Below are positions 53,443-62,750 of a stretch of 64,000 nt of DNA, piece after piece; position 1 is the first letter of the stretch; each line of letters begins with the position of its first letter. The translations under genes and the position numbers were made by a program. The notes under the pieces were generated by a model. The model had not been told where the DNA came from and ran no database searches. It saw nothing but the letters and a program-made list of their open reading frames with translations. Source of the stretch: Streptomyces sp. RB17 (GTDB lineage Bacteria > Actinomycetota > Actinomycetes > Streptomycetales > Streptomycetaceae); contig NZ_WEGL01000012.1 in NCBI RefSeq assembly GCF_009604455.1, positions 62,001 to 126,000 of the forward strand. The letters run 5' to 3'.

Positions 53443-54986
53443 GTGTGCTCCTCGGTGCCGGTGGTGCGGGCGATGTGGCGGGCGCCGGCGACGGCCAGGG
53501 CCACGGAGGTGAGCGTCGGGTTGCATGCGGTCGCGGTCGGGATGACGGCGTTGCCGGCGACGTACAGCCCGTCGACGCCCCAGACGCGGCTGTCCGGGTC
53601 GCACACGGACGTCCCGTCGTCGCTCTCTCCCATCCGCACCGTGCCCTGGTAGTGGAGCGAGGCTCCCGGTTCCAGGGTGCGCGGATCGGCGTCGAGCGGT
53701 TCGCCCAGCGCTTCGGCGGCCCGCCGGACGGCTGCGCGGGCTCCGGCGAGCGAGGCGTGGTCCCGCTCGGTGAGCCGGTAGTGGATGCGCATCGCGGGCA
53801 TGCCGAAGGCGTCGCGCTCGGTGTCGTCGAACTCGACGCGGTCGGACTCCCGCAGCTCCTTGGCGCAGAACCAGCCCAGGCCGACGATCGAACCGGGCGC
53901 GGGCTCGTCGCCGGCGGTGAGCGGTACGGGCGAGGCGTCGAGCTGCATCACCTGGCCGTGGAAGGGCTCACGGTCGGTGAACGGAACCCAGCTGACCCCG
54001 CTCTGCGGTACGACCCCCGGCGCCTCGTCCCCGGCAACGACCGAGGCTCGTTCGGCGTCGACGTCGCGCAGCCGCACCGCGAAGACGACCTGCGGCTGGT
54101 CGTTGAGGTACCGGCCCAGTGCGGCCGGACGCACTCCTGACGCCCACAGCAGCTGCGGGGTGCGCAGGCTGTCGGCGGCGACGACGACACGCGCGGCCCG
54201 CACCTCGTGCTCGCCTCCTTCGCGCAGGTCCCTGACCAGTACGCCCCGAACGCGCCCCTGCTCGACGAGTACCCGGACGACCATTGCCTCCGGGAACAGC
54301 GTGTGACGGGAGTTGCCGCGTGAGACGTCCCCGTAGACGGTGTCGGAGCCCGACCAGGTGACCCGGCCGTCGCCGTGCTTGCGCACGGCGAGGGGCATGG
54401 GCGCCACCCGCCGGTCCTTGGCCCGGCCGGCGTCGAAGGCGGCGCCGAGACGGCCGCGCACCTCGTCGGCGAACGGTGCGTCGTCGAAGGCGTGCGCGGA
54501 CACGCCGAGCAGCCGCTCCGCCTCGTCCAGGAGTTCGTCGAGGCCGGAGACGAAGGGGATGCGCTCGCTGTCACCCGGGCGGGGACAGGCGCAGGTCCAG
54601 TGGGCACCCATGCCGCCGACGTTGCTCGACATGGCGGCAAGGGGCAGACCGTCCTCGCCCGGCTGACGGTACCCGCTCGGCAGGAGGTGGGTGCCCGCCC
54701 TGGCAAGCCTTCTGTCGGGCCCCGCGTCCGGCCGTTGCACGGCGGGGGCCGAGGACACGGACTCGCGGGGCGGTCCCTCGGAGCGCCGCTGGCAGCGCTC
54801 GCGTTCGGCGGGGTCGGCGATGTTCCTGACGTGTCCGCCCGGGGGCTCAGTGAGCAGCGGGCCTGCCTCGAAGGTCGCCAGCGTCAGATCGGGCCGCTGC
54901 TCGCTGAGGGTCCGGACGTAGGCCGCACCGCAGGGGCCGCTGCCGACGACGACGACGTCGACGTGGTGGGGAAGGGTCCTCGTCAT
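53439..54986 (-). CDS. Pyranose-oxidase-like GMC flavoenzyme
   Basis: FAD enzyme of 515 residues. The FAD motif VVVGSGPCGAAY is at 13-24. The block VGGMGAHWTCACPRPGD (123-139) corresponds to the GGMSTHWTCA segment of fungal pyranose 2-oxidase. His129, the residue that bears the covalent flavin there, is kept, but the preceding Thr is Ala. The catalytic pair is His445 (LHYQGTVRMG) and Asn489 (ATACNPTLTS). Bacterial relatives include glycoside 3-oxidases that act on the sugar of natural-product glycosides. Its neighbours, a Gfo/Idh oxidoreductase and a TIM barrel, fit such a pathway. Confidence 0.85.
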   Translation of the reverse strand: MTRTLPHHVDVVVVGSGPCGAAYVRTLSEQRPDLTLATFEAGPLLTEPPGGHVRNIADPAERERCQRRSEGPPRESVSSAPAVQRPDAGPDRRLARAGTHLLPSGYRQPGEDGLPLAAMSSNVGGMGAHWTCACPRPGDSERIPFVSGLDELLDEAERLLGVSAHAFDDAPFADEVRGRLGAAFDAGRAKDRRVAPMPLAVRKHGDGRVTWSGSDTVYGDVSRGNSRHTLFPEAMVVRVLVEQGRVRGVLVRDLREGGEHEVRAARVVVAADSLRTPQLLWASGVRPAALGRYLNDQPQVVFAVRLRDVDAERASVVAGDEAPGVVPQSGVSWVPFTDREPFHGQVMQLDASPVPLTAGDEPAPGSIVGLGWFCAKELRESDRVEFDDTERDAFGMPAMRIHYRLTERDHASLAGARAAVRRAAEALGEPLDADPRTLEPGASLHYQGTVRMGESDDGTSVCDPDSRVWGVDGLYVAGNAVIPTATACNPTLTSVALAVAGARHIARTTGTEEHT

Positions 54987-55285
54987 CTCGCTCGTGAAGT
55001 CCTCTTGTCGTACGTGGTGGAAAGGCACTGTGGGTCGGGCTGTGGTCCTGCGGCGGAGGCGGCCCTGTCGGACCGGGTGTCCGCCGGCTCGGCGGTCGGG
55101 GCGGCTCGGGGCCGGATCCGCAGCCGCGGTCGGAGGCGGGGATCCACGGCCGCGGCGTGTGGGCGGGGCCGTTCGCCCGCTCGGCGGGGGCAGCGGGGTG
55201 CGGGGCGTACAGTCCGTGCGGGGAGGCGATTGCGCACCGGGTTCATGGCTCCTCGTCTCAAGACGGCGGATGGGACCGGGGCGGG

Positions 55286-56122
55286 TCAGCTCTTGATGCC
55301 GCCGGAGAAGCTGTGCATCAACTGCCGCTGGGCCAGGACGAAGAGAACGAGGACCGGCAGCAGCGCGACGAGGATTCCGGCGAACACGAGGTTCCAGCGG
55401 GTGGCCACCGACCCCACGAACTCGTAGATCGCGAGCGGCAGGGGGGTCTTGTCCGTGCCGGACAGGAAGACCAGCGGTGTGAAGAAGTCGTTCCACACGA
55501 GGATCCCGCACAGTGTGGCCACGGTGACGGTCACTGGTCGTAGCTGGGGGAAGATGACGCGCCAGAAGGTCCGGAAGGGCGTGGCCCCGTCGATGAGGGC
55601 CGCTTCCTCGTACTCCTTGGGCATGGCCCTGATGAACCCTGTGTAGAGGAACACCGCCATGGGGATCCACAGGCCGCCGTAGAGGAGGATGATCCCCACG
55701 TAGCTGCCCACCAGGCCCAGGGAGCGCATCACGGAGTACAGCGGGATGAGCCCGAGCTGGAAGGGCACGATGATGCCCACCACGAACAGCAGGTACAGCA
55801 GCCCGCTCCAGCGCCCGGGCCGGCGGGCGATGGTGTAGGCGCACAGTGAGCCCACCGCGATCAGCAGGGCGACGCTGCCGCCGGTGATGACCAGGCTGTT
55901 GAACAGGGCGTGGCCCAGGTCGGCGGCGTTCCACGCCTCGGAGTAGTTGCCGACTGCGAGGCTGGTGGGCAGGGACGTCGGCGAGCTGAAGATCTGGCTG
56001 TCCGGCTTCACCGACGTCAGTACCAGCAGATACAGCGGGGAGAGCCACGCCAGTCCGCCGAGGACCAGCGTGATCTCGCGGGCGAAGGTCCGCCAGGTAT
56101 AGCGCTGGAGGCCGCTGTTCAT
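55286..56122 (-). CDS. CUT1 sugar ABC permease (second importer, MalG type)
   Basis: Membrane subunit of 278 residues with six predicted helices. The EAA loop reads EEAALIDGATPFRTFWRVI followed by FPQLRP. Its ATG overlaps the stop of the partner permease gene (ATGA). No ATPase gene is present, so a shared ATPase such as MsiK is expected. About 300 bp of apparently gene-free DNA separates it from the GMC oxidase gene downstream. Confidence 0.88.
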   Translation of the reverse strand: MNSGLQRYTWRTFAREITLVLGGLAWLSPLYLLVLTSVKPDSQIFSSPTSLPTSLAVGNYSEAWNAADLGHALFNSLVITGGSVALLIAVGSLCAYTIARRPGRWSGLLYLLFVVGIIVPFQLGLIPLYSVMRSLGLVGSYVGIILLYGGLWIPMAVFLYTGFIRAMPKEYEEAALIDGATPFRTFWRVIFPQLRPVTVTVATLCGILVWNDFFTPLVFLSGTDKTPLPLAIYEFVGSVATRWNLVFAGILVALLPVLVLFVLAQRQLMHSFSGGIKS

Positions 56123-57057
56123 CGCATCCGCCTCTCTTGGGCACGCAGGACGAGGAGCTGGGTCACCGAGGCCAAGGTGATCACCATGGTGAGCAGTACG
56201 GCGAGTGCCGTGCCGTAGCCGAACCGGCCCAGGCTGAAGGTCTGCTCGTACATGAGGGTGGACAAGGTCTCCGTCTTGCCGACCGGGCCGCCGTTGGTGA
56301 GTGCGACGACCTGGTCGAAGATGCCGAGCGCCATGATGGTGGTCAGCGTGACCGCGACCGTCGTGGCGGGGGCCAGCAGCGGGAGGGTGATCCGGCGGAA
56401 GCGGAGCCAGGGGCCGGCGCCGTCCACGGCCGCCGCTTCGGCCAGTTCGCCGGGGACCGACCGCAGCCCCGTCAGATAGATGATCATGGTGAGTCCGCTG
56501 TACTGCCACACGACGACCAGCGCGACGGCCCACATCGCCCAGGTCGGGTCGGCCAGCCAGCTTCGCTGCCAGGAGCCGAGTCCGACGGCCCCGAGAAGGC
56601 GGTTGAAGGGTCCGTCGACCTGGTAGACGTAGCGCCAGATGAAGGAGGTGGCCAGGGGGCTCAGGACCGCTGGGGCGAAGAACACGGCGCGCAGGATGTT
56701 GCGTGTCCTGACCGCCGAGTCCAGCCCGACGGCCAAAGTCAGTCCCACTGCGTTGCTGGCGACCACGACGACCACCGCGAGGACGAGGGTGTTCACCAGG
56801 GCCTGGCGGGAGTCCGCGTTGCTGACGATGTTCGAGAAGTTGTCCAGCCCGACGATGTTGTAGACGGAGCTCAGCCCGTTCCAGTCGGTGAACGCGTAGT
56901 TGATCCCCAGGATCGTGGGGAGGTAACGGGCGGCCAGCAGAAGCAGCAACCCGGGAACCAGCCAGAACAGCGGTGGGGCCGTGTGGTGGCGCCGACGGCG
57001 GCGCTGGGTCTTGGGCGGGGTCTCGGCGGCCGGAGGCGCGTCAAGGACGGTGGTCAC
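56119..57057 (-). CDS. CUT1 sugar ABC permease (second importer, MalF type)
   Basis: Membrane subunit of 312 residues from a GTG. It has an Arg-rich cytoplasmic N-terminus (RRRRRHH), six predicted helices and the EAA loop AEAAAVDGAGPWLRFRRI with TLPLLAP. It lies 93 bp after the binding-protein gene. The importer is distinct from the ceb system at the left end of the window. Its context suggests a glycoside substrate. Confidence 0.87.
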   Translation of the reverse strand: MTTVLDAPPAAETPPKTQRRRRRHHTAPPLFWLVPGLLLLLAARYLPTILGINYAFTDWNGLSSVYNIVGLDNFSNIVSNADSRQALVNTLVLAVVVVVASNAVGLTLAVGLDSAVRTRNILRAVFFAPAVLSPLATSFIWRYVYQVDGPFNRLLGAVGLGSWQRSWLADPTWAMWAVALVVVWQYSGLTMIIYLTGLRSVPGELAEAAAVDGAGPWLRFRRITLPLLAPATTVAVTLTTIMALGIFDQVVALTNGGPVGKTETLSTLMYEQTFSLGRFGYGTALAVLLTMVITLASVTQLLVLRAQERRMR

Positions 57058-57150
57058 GGGATCTCCCTGAGGTGGGCTCCGGAGGGCGTGCGAGGCGGGG
57101 GCTGCGGGAGGAGACGGGCAGGCGGATGCTCCGCCCGCTGGTGGGGAGCG

Positions 57151-58455
57151 CTACTTGGTCTTCCAGGCCTCGTCCATGGACTTCAGGACGGCGTCGGCGC
57201 TCTGCTGGCCGGTCAGCAGGCCCTGAACCCCCTTGCCCAGGTTGTTGTAGACCTCCGGGTTGGGCCACGGAAGCTGGACCATCGGGTACACGTGCTTCTG
57301 GTCGGTCAGGATGCCCGAAATGCTGTTCAGCGCCGGGTCGTTCAAGGTCCCCTTCAGGGGCAGGTTGCCCGTGGCCTTCGCGTAGACGGCGTCCCCGCCC
57401 TCGGTGCTGACGTACTTCAGGAAGGTCGTGGCGGCGCCGTTCTTGGCGCCCTTCGGCGAGATGGCCAGCGCGTCGGACTGTGAGGAGTAGATGTTGGTGC
57501 CCGCGGCCGTCGCACCCGGCAGTGGATGGGCCTCCAGCTGGATGCTGGGCGAAATGCCGCGCAGGGCGCCGAACGCGCCGGTGGGGATGACGAAGGACAG
57601 CGCCTTGCCCTGCACCAGCGCGGGTGCCGCCTGGGGGATGTCCGCGGCCTCGACCCCCTTCTGGAAGCAACCGGCCTTGTTCATGTCGATGATCGCCTTG
57701 GCGGTCGCCTGCCAGCCCGCGTTTCCGGCGAACGTCGTCTTGCCCTGGTCCCGCTGGGTGTTGAACTCCGGGTCGTCACCGAGCACGTAGTTGGCGGCGA
57801 GGGCGGAGGCGAACAGTCCCGCGTTCTCGGTGCTGGCACCGGCCAGGGAGATCATGGACTTGCCCTGTTTGCGCGCGGTCCGGCAGGCAGCGAGGAGTTC
57901 GTCCATGGTTCTGGGCACTTGGATACCGCTCTTCTTGAGTGCGGTGGTGTTGTACACCTGCGCGACGACAACCCGGTCGAACGGGACGCCCCAGAGCCGG
58001 CCCCCCTGGTAGAAGAGGCCGTGTGCGTTCTTGTCGACCAGGCCGCTGGTCCAGGACTGCCTGGTCAGGTCGGCGGCGAGCCCGGCGTCGGCCAGGTTGA
58101 GCAGGGAGGTGAGGCCTCCTCCGCCGGGCGCGGCGTAGTAGACGTCCGGCTGGTTGCCACCGCGCAGCCGGGTGCGCAGGGAGTCGGCGTAGGAGGTGCC
58201 GATCGGCAGGTACTCCGCCTTCACCTTGATGTTCGGGTACTTCTTCTCGAAGGCGGAAATGATCGCGTCGAAGGGCTCGTCCTTGTTCCCGGTCGCCTGG
58301 GCGATGAAGGTGAAGGACCCGCTGTCCGCGGGATCGGCGACGGCCGCCGCACCGGCTGACTGGCTGCCGGTTCCGCCTCCCCCTCCGCAGCCGGCGAGGG
58401 TCAGTGCGCAGGCGGTGCCGGACGCGAGGGCGAGGGTGAGACGGGAAGCACGCAT
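57151..58455 (-). CDS. Lipoprotein sugar-binding protein of the second importer
   Basis: Extracellular solute-binding protein of 434 residues. The ATG at 58455 starts a lipoprotein signal with lipobox LTLAGC (Cys23), followed by a Gly/Ser linker. Mature blocks such as IISAFEKKYPNIKVKAEYLP and the C-terminal QSADAVLKSMDEAWK match family 1 binders. It is the first gene of the importer. A promoter with a near-perfect TATAAT box and a TetR-type site lies about 220 bp upstream. Confidence 0.88.
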   Translation of the reverse strand: MRASRLTLALASGTACALTLAGCGGGGGTGSQSAGAAAVADPADSGSFTFIAQATGNKDEPFDAIISAFEKKYPNIKVKAEYLPIGTSYADSLRTRLRGGNQPDVYYAAPGGGGLTSLLNLADAGLAADLTRQSWTSGLVDKNAHGLFYQGGRLWGVPFDRVVVAQVYNTTALKKSGIQVPRTMDELLAACRTARKQGKSMISLAGASTENAGLFASALAANYVLGDDPEFNTQRDQGKTTFAGNAGWQATAKAIIDMNKAGCFQKGVEAADIPQAAPALVQGKALSFVIPTGAFGALRGISPSIQLEAHPLPGATAAGTNIYSSQSDALAISPKGAKNGAATTFLKYVSTEGGDAVYAKATGNLPLKGTLNDPALNSISGILTDQKHVYPMVQLPWPNPEVYNNLGKGVQGLLTGQQSADAVLKSMDEAWKTK

Positions 58456-58673
58456 GAAGGACTGCCTTTCGGTTGGCGCGGGCCCGGCCCGCTGGTCGGA
58501 CCGTCGGTGGACGGTGCGTCGTACCGGTGGGGGGCTCCGGACCTCGCTGGGCCGTGAGGAGAGGGAGAGCGGTGTCCCGTGGCGGGGGCCTGACAGGGAG
58601 GTCTCGTCCACGGACACCGGATTCGGTGTGTTGGGTGCGTCGCGTTACGGGCGAGTGTGCGCGCCGTTACGAA

Positions 58674-58719
58674 CAAATTCAATATTCTGATTATAAAAAC
58701 GTGACTGTGATGCAGGTCA
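58674..58719 (-). promoter_or_regulatory. Importer promoter with TetR-type site C
   Basis: On the minus strand TGACCT (58719-58714) and TATAAT (58695-58690) are 18 bp apart. Immediately downstream lies ATCAGAATATTGAATTTG (58691-58674), which matches CAGAATGTTGATTCT at the tetR gene in its core. The site sits where RNA polymerase starts, as at the other promoters. The -35 box reaches into the stop codon of the MFS gene upstream. Confidence 0.6.
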
Positions 58720-60207
58720 CTGGGTAGCGCGCGGCGGGCGCCCCTGCCCCGACGGAGGATCGTCCTCCTGCCGTGCACGGGACGGCAGGGCGAGCCCGAC
58801 GAAACACGCGAGGGTCACGATCCCCGCGGCGGCCAGAAACGCCAGGCCGAAGCCCCGGGTGAGGGCCGTGTCCGCCGTCACGCGCCCCTCGGCCGTGAGG
58901 AAGGCGGTGCGGGCCGCGGCGAGCGTGACCAGAGCGGCGAGGCCCACGGCGCCACCGATCTGCTTGGCCGTGTTGAGCAGCCCGGACGCCAGACCGGTCC
59001 GGTGCGGTCCCGCGCCCGCGACGGCCGCGAGCGTCAGCGGCAGACCGGCCGCCCCCAGGCCCACCATCGAGAGGAACAACGCAACTGCGACCTGCCCGGC
59101 GTAACCTCCCTGGGGAGTCAGACCGGACAGCCACGCCAGGGCGGCGGCGGACAGCAGCGAACTCGCCAGGAACGTCGCACGCGAGCCGAGCAGCCCGACC
59201 AGCCGGGAAGCACCGGCCGCGCCCAGAGCGACACCCGCCGCGCCCGGCAGAAGCGCGACACCGGCCGGCAACGGGCTCATGTTCTGCACCTGCTGCAGGT
59301 GCAGGGACAGAAAGAACATCGTCGCCGGAAGCACGCCCCCGGTGAGCGCGGCCAGCACGACGGCCAGCGTCAGCGGCCGGCTGCGGAACACGTCCAGCGG
59401 GACGACCGGGTCGCGGGCCCGGCGCTCCCACAGCACGAAGCCGGCCAGCAGCGCCAGCGCCGCCGCGAGAAGCCCCAGGACGGAACCGGAGGCCCAACCT
59501 CTGTGCTCCGACAGGACGATGGCTCCCACCAGACCCGCCGTGCCGAGGGTGACGGCGACCGAGCCGGGCAGATCCAGCCCACCCGGCGTCCGCTCGCGCG
59601 GCCCGTCGCGCAGTGCCCAGGCGGCGGCGAGCAGCAGCCCGGCCCCCGCGGGCACGTTCACGAACAGCACCGAGCGCCAGCCGAGCAGCCCGGTGAGCAG
59701 TCCGCCGAAGACGCCCCCCAGGGCGCTGCCGGAGCCTGCCGCCGCCGTCAGCAGCGCCAGCGCGCGTGGCCTTTCCCGGGACCCGGTGAAGGAGGTCGTG
59801 ACCAGGGTCAGCGTCGTGGGTACGAGGAGAGCGCCCCCGAGCCCCTGGACGAACCGTGCCGCCACCAGCTGCCACCCGGCCTGCGCCAGTCCGCCCGCCA
59901 TGCTCGCGGCGGTGAACAGCGCCAGTCCGGCCAGGAACACACGCCTGCCCCCCAGAAGGTCGGCGGCACGCCCGCCGAGCAGCAGGAAGCCTGCGAAGGT
60001 CAGGGCGTAGCCGTTGACCACCCACTGCAGGCCTGCGGGGGACAGCGCGAGATGCGCCCGCATCGAGGGCAGCGCCACGTTGACGATCGAGACGTCCAGC
60101 ACACAGATGAACGTGGCCGCGCACGCGATCGCCATGACCGCGCGGGGACGTCCCGCACGCTTCTCGTGCTGGGCGTCCCCCGCGTGCCGGTCCAACGCGG
60201 CCGTCAC
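58717..60207 (-). CDS. MFS transporter, DHA2 (EmrB/QacA) family
   Basis: Membrane transporter of 496 residues with about 14 predicted helices. The first helix carries LDVSIVNVALPSM, the signature of 14-helix drug:proton antiporters, and GGRRVFLAG follows in the 2-3 loop. The GTG at 60207 overlaps the GH3 stop (GTGA). It is the third gene of the LLM-GH3-MFS operon and may export the aglycone or a toxic product released by the glucosidase. Confidence 0.85.
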   Translation of the reverse strand: MTAALDRHAGDAQHEKRAGRPRAVMAIACAATFICVLDVSIVNVALPSMRAHLALSPAGLQWVVNGYALTFAGFLLLGGRAADLLGGRRVFLAGLALFTAASMAGGLAQAGWQLVAARFVQGLGGALLVPTTLTLVTTSFTGSRERPRALALLTAAAGSGSALGGVFGGLLTGLLGWRSVLFVNVPAGAGLLLAAAWALRDGPRERTPGGLDLPGSVAVTLGTAGLVGAIVLSEHRGWASGSVLGLLAAALALLAGFVLWERRARDPVVPLDVFRSRPLTLAVVLAALTGGVLPATMFFLSLHLQQVQNMSPLPAGVALLPGAAGVALGAAGASRLVGLLGSRATFLASSLLSAAALAWLSGLTPQGGYAGQVAVALFLSMVGLGAAGLPLTLAAVAGAGPHRTGLASGLLNTAKQIGGAVGLAALVTLAAARTAFLTAEGRVTADTALTRGFGLAFLAAAGIVTLACFVGLALPSRARQEDDPPSGQGRPPRATQ

Positions 60208-62750
60208 AGGTCGACCTCCAGCCGGTAGGGCAGCTCCACCGACGACCGGCCCACCAGAATTTGGTGCGTTCCCGGGGCGATGGACCAGGCGGCCCCGGTG
60301 GGGTCCCACCGGGCGAAGGCGCGCTCGTCCAGCGCGATGCGGACCACGGCGGTTTCTCCCGGCCCGGCGCGCACGCCGGCGAAGCCCGCGAGCCGGATGT
60401 CCTCCTCGGCCGGCCCCTGGACGTACACCTGAACGACCTCCCGTCCGGCCCGCCGCCCGGTGTTGGTGACGGTGACCGTGACGTCGAAGCGTCCGGGCGT
60501 ACCGTCGTCCGTGGCTTCGGCACGGGCGTCGAGGTATTCCCACCGCGTGTACCCCAGCCCGGACCCGAAGGCGAAGCGCGGCGGGACACCCGACCGGCGC
60601 AGGTGGCGGTAGCCGGTCGGTTCGGCGGCCGTGTAGTCGAGGGCCAGGTCCGGGTCGAGGCGCTCGCCCCAGGTGGAGCGGTCCTCGTCCCGGCGGGTGA
60701 CGGTGACGGGCATGCGGCCGGAGGGCTCCAGGTCGCCCGCGAGGACCGAGGCCAACGCACTGCCGAACTCCTGCCCGGGCAGCCATGCGTAGAGCACCGC
60801 GGCGACCTCGTCGGACCAGGGCGCGTCGATGGGACGGCCGGCGTTGACCACCACGACGGTCCGCGGATTGACCGCGGCGACCCGGCGGATGAGCTCCACC
60901 TGGTCGGCGGGGAGCCTGGAGTCCTCCAGGTCCCGGCTCTCGCGTGACGTCTCCAGGGTGTCGCCCACGACCAGCACCGCCGTGTCGGCGGACGCGGCCG
61001 CCGCGACCGCGCGCTCCAGCGCGTCCGCCGGGCGGGGCGGCACACAGCCCACGGTCAGGGCCTGGACCCGGGCGCCCGGCGAGTCCATCCGGACGGCGAT
61101 CGTGGCCGGCACGCCCGCCGTGAGATCCACCTCGCCCCCTGTCGTCTCGGCACGGGCGACCTGCCCCATCACGTCGCCCGGGGCAGGCGCCGGACGCCGG
61201 GCGATCACCTCGCCGTCGACCGTGAGCACCGTGTCGCCCGACCCTCCGGCGGCGAAGACGTACCGCCCGGTGACCTCCGGGACGAACACCGCGGTCAGCC
61301 GCAGCCGGCAGGGCTCGGTCGTGGCACCCACCCCGGGGATCGACCCGAACCAGACGAAGGTGCTGTCGGCGCGCACCTCACGGAGCATGGGATCCGGCCC
61401 GGTGCCGGGACGTGCGTACTCCAGCAGGATGCCCGGCTCGCCGTCCGGCGTGGTGACCGGGAAGCGGCCCAGCGGCTCGGGCCGTGTGTGCCCGACGCCG
61501 GATTCGTGTACGACCGTGCAGTGCGGCCCGAAGCGGTCCCGGAGTGCTTCCCAGGGGGTGGCCGGCTCTCCGGCCGGGCGTATGCGTCCGAACGTCGCAC
61601 CCTGGTAGCAGGGCTTCTGCGCGTTCGGCCCGAGCACCGCCAGCCGCTCCCCCGCCCGCGGCGACAGCGGCAGCACCTCGCCATGGTTGCGCAGCAGTGT
61701 GAACGACGCGGCGGCCGCGGCGGCGAGCACATCGGGGGCCCGCTCAGCGCTCACGTGCCCGGCGGGCACAGCCGCCCGGGGTCCGGCACCGGCGAGGGCG
61801 CCGACCCTACCGGCGAGCCGGAGCAGTCGCAGGGCCGCGTCGTCGACGACCTCCTGCGGCACCTCGCCCCCCGCGACCGCGTCCGCGAGCCGCTCACCGA
61901 GATGGATCGCCGGGCCGGGCATCTCCAGGTCCAGCCGGGCGAGCGCCGGGGCCACGGTGTCAGCGAGGGCGAAGTAGTCCGAGACCACCAGCCCGTCCCA
62001 GCCCCACTCGTCCTTGAGGATCCCGATCAGCTCGCGGTGGGAGGTGCACGGTGTGCCGTTGAGACGGTTGTAGGCGGCCATGACCATCCACGCGCCCGCC
62101 TCGATCGCCATCTCGAAGGGCCGCAGGTACACCTCGCGCAGGGTGGTCTCGTCGACGGTGACGCTCATGCGCTGCCGCTCGGTCTCGGTGTCGTTGCAGA
62201 CCAGGTGCTTGGGACAGGACGCGACCCGCTGACTCTGCAGCCCGGACACGAACGCGGCACCGAGGGTCCCGGTGAGGAACGGGTCCTCCGAGATCATCTC
62301 GAAGGTACGGCCCGAGAGTCCCGTGCGCGCCAGGTTGAGGTTCGGCGCGTACACCGCGGCGAAGCCTCTGCGCAGCGCTTCGGAGCCCTGGGCCAGCGCG
62401 ACCGACCGCACCACCTCGGGGTCCCAGGTGGCACCCAGCGCGGTGCCGCAGGGCAGCAGCAGTGAGGTCTCCCGCTCGTCGAAGGTCGGGCTGACCACGC
62501 CGAGAGGGCCGTCGCCCATGAGCAACGCAGGGAGGTGGGCCTGCGGGGCGGGCAGGGTGCTCCAGCCGTTCGCGCCCGCGGTCAGCGTGGCGCGCTGCCG
62601 CGGCCCCAGCGCCGCCAGGGCGGCGGCCAGGTCGTCCTCGGGGCGGGCCGGAGGGAGCGCGTGGTCCTCCGGGGCCTCGCCCGGGGCTTCGCCGGTGCTG
62701 ACCGAGGCGATCGCCGCCGCGTCCGGGAACGGGGAGTGCGAGGCCGTCAT
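60204..62750 (-). CDS. GH3 beta-glucosidase with PA14 insert
   Basis: Family 3 glycoside hydrolase of 848 residues. The N-terminal barrel has the substrate motif KHL (about 181-183) and the nucleophile Asp258 in VVSDYFAL. The second domain is interrupted by a PA14-like insert (about 430-600), and a fibronectin-III-type domain ends the protein. This layout is common in enzymes acting on plant glycosides. No signal peptide is seen, so it is cytoplasmic and works on imported substrate. Its ATG overlaps the LLM gene stop (ATGA). Confidence 0.88.
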   Translation of the reverse strand: MTASHSPFPDAAAIASVSTGEAPGEAPEDHALPPARPEDDLAAALAALGPRQRATLTAGANGWSTLPAPQAHLPALLMGDGPLGVVSPTFDERETSLLLPCGTALGATWDPEVVRSVALAQGSEALRRGFAAVYAPNLNLARTGLSGRTFEMISEDPFLTGTLGAAFVSGLQSQRVASCPKHLVCNDTETERQRMSVTVDETTLREVYLRPFEMAIEAGAWMVMAAYNRLNGTPCTSHRELIGILKDEWGWDGLVVSDYFALADTVAPALARLDLEMPGPAIHLGERLADAVAGGEVPQEVVDDAALRLLRLAGRVGALAGAGPRAAVPAGHVSAERAPDVLAAAAAASFTLLRNHGEVLPLSPRAGERLAVLGPNAQKPCYQGATFGRIRPAGEPATPWEALRDRFGPHCTVVHESGVGHTRPEPLGRFPVTTPDGEPGILLEYARPGTGPDPMLREVRADSTFVWFGSIPGVGATTEPCRLRLTAVFVPEVTGRYVFAAGGSGDTVLTVDGEVIARRPAPAPGDVMGQVARAETTGGEVDLTAGVPATIAVRMDSPGARVQALTVGCVPPRPADALERAVAAAASADTAVLVVGDTLETSRESRDLEDSRLPADQVELIRRVAAVNPRTVVVVNAGRPIDAPWSDEVAAVLYAWLPGQEFGSALASVLAGDLEPSGRMPVTVTRRDEDRSTWGERLDPDLALDYTAAEPTGYRHLRRSGVPPRFAFGSGLGYTRWEYLDARAEATDDGTPGRFDVTVTVTNTGRRAGREVVQVYVQGPAEEDIRLAGFAGVRAGPGETAVVRIALDERAFARWDPTGAAWSIAPGTHQILVGRSSVELPYRLEVDL

